From Enoplosus armatus (lineage: Eukaryota > Chordata > Actinopteri > Centrarchiformes > Enoplosidae), in assembly GCF_043641665.1 (NCBI RefSeq), contig NC_092193.1, positions 699,501-763,500 on the forward strand: 64,000 bases of DNA, read 5' to 3'. Shown piece by piece: positions 57,737-64,000 of this stretch. Numbering within the stretch: the stretch's first letter is position 1; every line of letters begins with the position of its first letter. Below the pieces are notes generated by a model, which was not told the origin of the DNA, did no database searches, and saw nothing but the letters and a program-made list of their open reading frames with translations. Position numbers and translations under genes: made by a program.

Positions 57737-58169
57737 CACAGTTCAGGGAGGCTGAGCAATAACTCAGAACCTCTTTCACAAACTCTAATGCATTAATACT
57801 TAACTAAATGTTTTTTATATTTTTGTTTGAAACAAAAAAGCAGTGTGTCCTGGATCAATCTGATGTTCTGTAAATGATCATCATATACAACCAAAATATG
57901 TTTTGTGGGAAACAAGGAAAGACAGCAGGAAAATGGAGCTTATAAACTCTTAACTTACATATTACTGTTTATACTGTACAGATATTTAATATACTGACTA
58001 AATGAAATTATTTTGCAAATCTAGAAAGTTTAATGAAAACAACTTGTGCAACAACGATTAAAGGGATTTTGTTGATTGTGTCTGTGGTATGAAATCGAGG
58101 TGAAGGGAAAACAGTTTGAAAGAAACAAGTTTTGTTAAGGTAAAGATAAATAAATGAGATTTGACTCAC

Positions 58170-58232
58170 TGGTTTCAATAACTAATTTGGTTCCTCTTCC
58201 AAAGGAGAGCTTTCTGACTCCAGAGTCAGTCC
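58170..58232 (-). CDS. TRAJ: TRAJ segment J16
   Basis: TDSGVRKLSFGRGTKLVIE plus T, donor GTGAGT. Consensus heptamer CACAGTG 58233-58239. The nonamer after 12 bp is CCAAAGACT. Confidence 0.92.
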
Positions 58233-58564
58233 CACAGTGGTCTGCTACAAACCAAAGACTCCAGCTAGAGCTTTGTATTCCGTTTATAGTTTTGTTGGGA
58301 AATCTTTTTCTTTCTAAAGGTTACCAATGATCAGATATGGAAATATAATAATTTTTCAATCTTAAGATGTTAGATTTTTTTTCTTTCTCACAGTTGACAA
58401 ATGTATTCCCTAATGCAAACTTTGAATTTTCACAGGGAAACAACAACTCATTAGGTTCCTCAGACAAAACATTTACAGTAGTACAGAGAAGCGACAACAA
58501 ACTATGAAGCAAACTAATACGATTATTCTCTTAGATAATCTTAGAAGAAGTAAATTTTTCTTAC

Positions 58565-58624
58565 TGATTTGTACAAACAGAGCCGCTCCACTGCCAAAGA
58601 GAAGTTTTGTTCCCCCAAGATTCA
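58565..58624 (-). CDS. TRAJ: TRAJ segment J17
   Basis: NLGGTKLLFGSGAALFVQI, donor GTAAGA. Heptamer CACAACG 58625-58631, 12-bp spacer, nonamer ACAAAAACT 58644-58652. Confidence 0.92.
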
Positions 58625-59478
58625 CACAACGACAACAAGATGAACAAAAACTGACTTCAACTGTCGGTTTGTTTCAAAGCTTATAACTGATCAAAACTTG
58701 AATTTACTGCTGATAAAGAAGGCATGTTAGAAGCATTAACCAGATTACACCTGATATTCAGTCTATGATATATAATAATGCAGATATATTGGGTCAGTTT
58801 TTCTTTTTCTTTTACATCTACAAAGAGATATTCCTTAAACTAACAACAAATTTACATTATTTTCTCCTGTCATCTAATGCCAAACCAACAACATTTCTTT
58901 CAGGCAGTTATTAATAGTGGTGGATAACAATATTAATTTGACAAGTTTCAAGACTACCTTAACAACCCCTCAAGCATTGACTGCTTTAATCTCAAGATCT
59001 ACTGTTTTTAACCTCCTAAGACCTGGCATCCACATGCGTGGACATCACATTTTGGGTTATACCATAATACTTAATTCTGCTTATATGGAAATTCAAAATT
59101 GTCCCCGTATGCAGAACCACATCATGTCAACAGATGATGCTTGGTTTTTATACTTATCAGGTCCCAATAAGCCCAAGACTCAGTGTCTTAATCATTAAAG
59201 CAAAACATGTTATTTGTATCGAGTCCAGTTGAAAGTAATCAGTCAAGCGTCTTTGGATAATTGTTATCCTCACAGTAATAATCCATGAATGAACCCACTG
59301 ATACTTCCCAAGTTTGAGTCTATGGCATTATAATGGATAAATGACAGAGGGGAGTCAAGAAGTCTTCTGAAAGATAACTGAAACTTTGACAAAAACATAC
59401 AAACTAAGTTAAAGTATCTGCAGAATTAGATCGTAGATCAACCATTGATCTGTGATAATATGAATAAAACAAACTTAC
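58625..59478. other. J17-J18 spacer with interspersed repeat
   Basis: Bases about 59005-59210 begin TTTTTAACCTCCTAAGACC and continue GGCATCCACATGCGTGGACA. This type of repeat is common in fish and may be a piggyBac-like remnant, since TTAA sits at its start. Nothing else is recognised. Confidence 0.4.
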
Positions 59479-59541
59479 TGGATTCTACTGACAGTTTAGT
59501 GCCAGAACCAAAGAAGATCTTATAAACTCCAGAAGCAGTCA
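59479..59541 (-). CDS. TRAJ: TRAJ segment J18
   Basis: TASGVYKIFFGSGTKLSVE plus S, donor GTAAGT. Heptamer CACCGTG 59542-59548, 12-bp spacer, nonamer GCAGAAACA 59561-59569. Confidence 0.92.
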
Positions 59542-59863
59542 CACCGTGACAGCAACAACTGCAGAAACACTGACACTGATCTCAGCTCAGTACAAACACT
59601 GACAGCTAATGGACTGAAATTAATTTAAAAATTTTTAAATGTAACACGTTTGAATGGTTTCACAAGAAAGGCTACAGAACTGCCATCGTTGGAAACAATC
59701 ATTCTTATGTTTTTGTTTTCATGCTAACTACTGTAAGCAAGTTTCAAACTAATGAATATAAACTTTAAGACGGAGGATTGGAAAATGTTGAAATACGCTT
59801 CCATGATTCCAATCTTCAAACAGAAAAATAGCAGCCTAAACCAGATTTAACAGTAACACTCAC

Positions 59864-59918
59864 TGGCCTCAACAGTTCATTTGTTTCCTTCCCAAAACGT
59901 AATTTCCTGCATCCTATC
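59864..59918 (-). pseudogene. TRAJ: TRAJ relic J19
   Basis: The frame before GTGAGT reads FGKETNELLRP. The second Gly of FGXG is Glu, the core-to-donor distance is one base short (33 rather than 34), and no CAC heptamer is found at its 5' border. Not usable. Confidence 0.75.
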
Positions 59919-60482
59919 AAACAATCAGTTCCAGAACATTTCTTCCCGTAACAAAATCGGTTGTTTAAAATAAACAAAGTGTGACAAAGTCAGTCATCTG
60001 CAAATAGTGATATGTAAGACAACATTTGAATCAGTTGAGAATACAATAAAAACTGGCAGTATTTCTAACTGATTAATCCTTTGTTAAGATTGTTACTAAG
60101 CGTGTTTATAGCCTTAAACGAAATGTCTTGTTCTAACAAGAAAAGTTCAGAGCAGTTGCTGTTGCAGAAATCATGAGAGCGTTTAAATGGATTAACTAAA
60201 CTGAACTAATCAACTACTCACAAAGACATTTGTTACGTATTATACATGATTTTTGTCATCATTATGCAGGCACAGTTTAATGTAGTCTGGATTTGATCAA
60301 AGTGATATATAAATTGTTGGATTATTCCATTGCAGTCCGTTTGTTCTATCTTCTGTTTAACGTTTACTAATCCAGTGTCTAATTTTACTTCATAATAAGT
60401 TTCATTATATGTACTTGGTGTTTTTCCGACCAAACTTAAGAATTTTTCAACAACTAGAATTTTAAAGATATGTTTTTCTCAC

Positions 60483-60539
60483 TTGTTTCTACAAGAAGAG
60501 TCGTTCCAGTGCTGAAGAGGAGCTTCTCTCCAGCATTCA
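60483..60539 (-). CDS. TRAJ: TRAJ segment J20, FSTG variant
   Basis: NAGEKLLFSTGTTLLVET, donor GTGAGA. Ser replaces the first Gly. The signal is good: CACACTG 60540-60546, 12-bp spacer, ACAAAAACA 60559-60567. Probably rearranges; fit in a folded chain is less certain. Confidence 0.85.
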
Positions 60540-60874
60540 CACACTGGAAACAGACTCAACAAAAACAACTGGAACCTTTCTGAAGCCTTAAATTCTGTTG
60601 GAATTAAAACTAACACATATTTAATGCTAGACAGGTTGTAGCCTATGAAATATTACAAGTATTGTAAAATTATAAAAGGGCAGGGTATGATAAAACATTA
60701 AAAAATGATTAGTTATTACTGTGAGTATTAACTGTTATGTAATGGAGAACGTACTAATCTTAGAAAGGACATTATCTACTTAAAACAATTCAGTACATTT
60801 TTACAAATACAACTCTATAATATACAAAAGACTATTAACTTGTGCCTTTTGCTTAAGCATAGAAATCGACTTAC

Positions 60875-60937
60875 TTGAGCCAACTATCAGTTTTGTGCCA
60901 CCACCAAAGATGAGTTTGTAAAGTCCAGAGTCAGTCA
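60875..60937 (-). CDS. TRAJ: TRAJ segment J21
   Basis: TDSGLYKLIFGGGTKLIVG plus S, donor GTAAGT. Heptamer CACACTC 60938-60944, 12-bp spacer, nonamer ACATAAAAC. Confidence 0.92.
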
Positions 60938-61634
60938 CACACTCCGAAACTCAAATACATAAAACACTGACATCCACTGAAATGAGGCAGCAGACTGATC
61001 AATATGAAGTCCAGTAAACAAATCCTCATCGATAATTATTTTACTGTTCTGTCAGTCTGTGCACAGACCCTGTGTACTAGATTATGTTTAAGATTAAAAA
61101 AATCTATATATTGATGAGTGTAACTCTCCAGCATTTCTAATAACCTCAGTGATCAGAGGATGGTAAATGTTCAGATGAATGTCTTTGCTTTTCAAGGGCC
61201 AGCACTGCTGGTATGTATGTATGGAGGCAGCTCTGAATGGATTATCCTGAAATATTGGATATATATATAATGTATAATGTTTTATTTATATCAGTCTGCA
61301 TCAATCGTCTAATCTTCTGTGATCTGTTTATAAATCAACTGACTGCACATGGGGGCTGACCCATATGTTGAAAGTGGTTAAATATGTTATAACAGTAATA
61401 ACAGCATTTATTGCAGGAGTATTCATTTTGGTGATGGACATAATATCGTTTTAAAATTTTGTTAGATTGTTTGATAGCTGTTATTCATTGATCAGTGTAT
61501 ACATTAATGGCATTAAGATACTCTATGATAATGTCTAGCTAATTCTACTTGTCTAAGTTAAGGAAATACCATGTGTTAGCTTGTCAGAACAAACTAATTG
61601 TAATTTACTTAATGAATATTTGAATTCTACTCAC
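60938..61634. other. J21-J22 spacer
   Basis: AT-rich. No further J segment or repeat recognised. Confidence 0.5.
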
Positions 61635-61700
61635 TGCTCTCTATAATCAGCTTGGTTCCTTCTCCAAAAATAAGTCTCCAGTTTGATCCTGAAGTAGTCA
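61635..61700 (-). CDS. TRAJ: TRAJ segment J22
   Basis: SGSNWRLIFGEGTKLIIES preceded by TT, donor GTGAGT. Heptamer CACTTTG 61701-61707, 12-bp spacer, nonamer ACAATAACT 61720-61728. Confidence 0.92.
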
Positions 61701-61782
61701 CACTTTGGATCTGGTCTGAACAATAACTACAAACTGTTTCCTCGTGTAGTTTCAAAAACACAAACAACCTTAAACATTAATA

Positions 61783-61832
61783 GTCTCTCCCTCAACAATC
61801 AATTTGATTCCTTCCCCAAAAAGTAGTGTCTA
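61783..61832 (-). pseudogene. TRAJ: TRAJ relic J23
   Basis: The core FGEGIKLIVEGE is like J22, but the donor site reads AGACTA and no heptamer or nonamer follows the 5' side. A dead copy of J22. Confidence 0.78.
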
Positions 61833-62267
61833 TCAAAGAACCAGCCCTGTCAAAGAATCTGTTTTTTCTTCTTGGACAAAATCCAAATGGACAAATTACA
61901 TCATCTGCAAACAGTTGTATGTGAAGACTGGATTTAAATGTAATTCTCAGCAGCATTTTCTACTGAATAAATCATATTTCCATTTCCAAGATTTGTGTTA
62001 GTTTAAATACACAATTTTGATCTTACTTTTTAATGTGAACTTACAATGTTAACTTTTTCATGGCAGCTAACCTTTAACTAATTATATCAACAACAGCCTT
62101 GTATTGAGTTGATGAAGAGTAAATCTTAAATTATACAAAGTTTTGAAATGGTTTTAGGAGCCTCAGATGTCAGACAACCTTGTGATGATACTAAAATATA
62201 AATCATCATTTGTCATTCATATTCATTAGCCATTTTCCTCTTCAATTTTAAAATTGGTTATACTCAC

Positions 62268-62333
62268 TGCTCTCTACTGTTAGTTTGGTCCCTTTTCCAA
62301 AACTCAGCCTCCTAATTCCTGTTGAAGCAGTCA
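62268..62333 (-). CDS. TRAJ: TRAJ segment J24
   Basis: STGIRRLSFGKGTKLTVES preceded by TA, donor GTGAGT. Consensus heptamer CACAGTG 62334-62340, 12-bp spacer, nonamer ACAATAACA. Confidence 0.93.
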
Positions 62334-62538
62334 CACAGTGGATCTACTCTACACAATAACAACGTGGACTATTCCTCATGAAGATACTCTATTTTTTTAT
62401 TATTTTATTTATTTTTTATCAAACACCTTTTAAATGTAAAGTTTCTTTTTGATTCTTATTAGGATTGCTGAAAAATAATTGAACTTGACCACATAAATCA
62501 TTTCATGTGACTGAAATATTTGATATCTACCAGGAAAA

Positions 62539-62753
62539 GGCTTTTCACACTGCATATTCTTAGCCCCATTTCACATTGGCACCTTTTAGCCCCGTATTTT
62601 CAGGGGATAACCCTGCAAACTCTGGGCTAACCCTGCACTGGAGCAGGGCCAGCAAGCCCTAGGCTAAAGTTGGGGTTAGCCCATTGTAACGTTCCAGGAT
62701 TGTGCCAATGTGAAAGGTTTCTTAGCCTGGGGCTAAGTGCAATGTGAAAAGCC
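62539..62753. mobile_element. MITE-like palindromic element
   Basis: The ends are inverted repeats: GGCTTTTCACACTGCAT at the left, reversed as GGCTTTTCACATTGCAC at the right. A second inner pair is TTCACATTGGCACC with TGCCAATGTGAAA. The whole element reads as one long imperfect hairpin of about 215 bp with repeated TTAGCCC. No coding capacity. Confidence 0.75.
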
Positions 62754-62921
62754 TGGAAGATAAAGGTTGTGTTTCTGTCTGAACTAAAGGTTAATCTAGA
62801 GTTTTTATTTGTGCAGAAGCTGCTAGTATACATTCTGGCAACTTTAGAACCAGGTAAAAAATGCTGAATTCAGTTGTATCAGATCAACCATCATTCCTTA
62901 AAAATTAAGAAAATATCTTAC

Positions 62922-62984
62922 TTGATCCAACTATGAGTTTGGTGCGAGAACCAAAGATGAGTTTTGTATTCGAATTGCCAGTCA
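62922..62984 (-). CDS. TRAJ: TRAJ segment J25, FGSR variant
   Basis: TGNSNTKLIFGSRTKLIVG plus S, donor GTAAGA. Arg replaces the second Gly of FGXG. Heptamer CACAATG 62985-62991, 12-bp spacer, nonamer ACATAAACC 63004-63012. Confidence 0.87.
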
Positions 62985-63317
62985 CACAATGGAAAATGCA
63001 ACTACATAAACCCTGAAATCAATGATATAGACTTTTTTTCTTGTTAGATACCGTTATTTACATGTAAAGATGATGAAATGATAATCTATATAAACACATC
63101 TTATTTGGATTTTTATGATTTAAGCATGAGAATCACTAGGAAGGCATAACCAGAATGTAGCTTTTCAGAAATGAAACGCTTACTAGAGTTCATTGGCATT
63201 TTAGAAGCCATATTTTTGTCTTAACTAGGTGAAATTGTAAATCCAGGTGAAAATGTTGAGTTTAGAGAGATGTATTAGGTCAACCATCAGTTCTTGAAAA
63301 TTAATAAAATAACTTAC

Positions 63318-63375
63318 TTGATTGAACTCTGTTTTGTGCCAGAAAAGATGAGTTTTGAATTTCCATAACCAGTCA
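63318..63375 (-). pseudogene. TRAJ: TRAJ relic J26
   Basis: A copy of J25 (GYGNSKLIF) that has lost the Gly codon after Phe and two further bases, so the frame fails before the donor. Its signal spacer is shortened to about 8 bp. Not usable. Confidence 0.82.
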
Positions 63376-63702
63376 CACAATAAGTAAACTGCATAAACCC
63401 AGAGATCAATGACATGACAGATTACAATTTCCTCATGAAGCTACTCTATTCATATTTAAAAGGTCATACAATAATATATTCCCAGCAATTCTTATTTGGC
63501 TTAATAGGAATTTAATTTAAAGACAAAAACTACTACATACAACTAAAAAATGTTAGTGCTACCTTAAATGTGTAAACATGAAAGTGAACAATTACAGGGC
63601 TGACAGGGAGTTTAAAACACCTGTTGTAACCTAAAGGTGTATCTAGAGTATGTAAGTTGCTGGTGTAGAACCAGTTTAAAAATACTGAATTCAGTAACTT
63701 AC

Positions 63703-63762
63703 TCAATTCAGCTTTCAGTTTTGTGCCAGAACCAAAGATGATCTTGTCCCCATAGCTATTCA
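63703..63762 (-). CDS. TRAJ: TRAJ segment J27
   Basis: NSYGDKIIFGSGTKLKAEL, donor GTAAGT. Heptamer CACAGTA 63763-63769, 12-bp spacer, nonamer ACATAAACC 63782-63790. The J most distal to TRAC in this window. The array probably continues past 64 kb. Confidence 0.92.
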
Positions 63763-64000
63763 CACAGTAAGAAATCCAATCACATAAACCCCAAGATCCA
63801 CTCTGAGGTGAGAAGAGTCTCATAGACATCAAACAAAAACGGGCCAACAAATCATCAGTTTAGGAGAATAAATATGTTATTAACATGCAACAATTATTTT
63901 GTTGTATGTAATTTAAGTTAGTTGCTCAGGGTGGGTCTCGTTATAATGAACCTGTTATTTACATAAAGTTGAACTTTTGATTTACTGCTCAAAACAAATA

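Overview
The window is part of a T-cell receptor alpha/delta (TRA/TRD) locus of a ray-finned fish, probably a percomorph teleost. The grounds are 17 TRAV-type variable genes with split leaders and 23-type recombination signals, 27 TRAJ-type joining segments with 12-type signals, and a teleost-style TRAC constant gene. The noncoding DNA carries typical fish repeats: L2/CR1-like LINE tails ending in GATTCT repeats, Tc1-like transposons, a tRNA-derived SINE and MITEs. Species cannot be named from sequence alone.

Layout. 1-735 is a LINE fragment. 736-30846 is the V array, all on the plus strand: 17 genes or gene remnants (called V1 to V17 here) from about five leader/V families, built by repeated tandem duplication. 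One block of about 9.87 kb is present twice (V5-V6-V7 and V10-V11-V12). Three units are damaged: V9 (leader start deleted), V11 (frameshift at the splice acceptor) and V14 (3' half and recombination signal deleted, with a decayed Tc1 transposon beside it). 30847-45830 has no gene I can support. It holds repeats, a 31-bp tandem array, LINE and Tc1 remnants, microsatellites, and a GC-richer patch near 39.75-39.91 kb that could be the TRA enhancer. 45830-48531 is TRAC on the minus strand (four exons, including a 39-bp connecting-peptide exon). 49155-63762 holds 27 TRAJ segments on the minus strand; 23 are open and in phase with TRAC, and four are defective.

How it works. V genes point toward TRAC and the J segments point the other way, so V-J joining must occur by inversion. 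The V signal (23) and the J signal (12) both lie to the right of their coding segments. Joining flips everything between them, including TRAC and anything 3' of it, and leaves the signal joint in the chromosome. All functional V leaders and J donors use phase-1 splicing, so leader-V and J-TRAC junctions stay in frame. TRDC, D-delta and J-delta segments are not seen and would be expected beyond 64 kb.

Most unusual points: (i) seven of eight members of one V family have lost the first Ig-fold cysteine (Cys to Tyr) yet mostly stay open; (ii) two interchangeable 3' cassettes (end of FR3, CDR3 start, recombination signal, flank) are shared across unrelated V families; (iii) the J nearest TRAC has lost its splice donor to an AT microsatellite; (iv) the TRAC stop codon appears to be created only by splicing; (v) decayed LINE reverse-transcriptase fragments sit within the V duplication units just upstream of V promoters.
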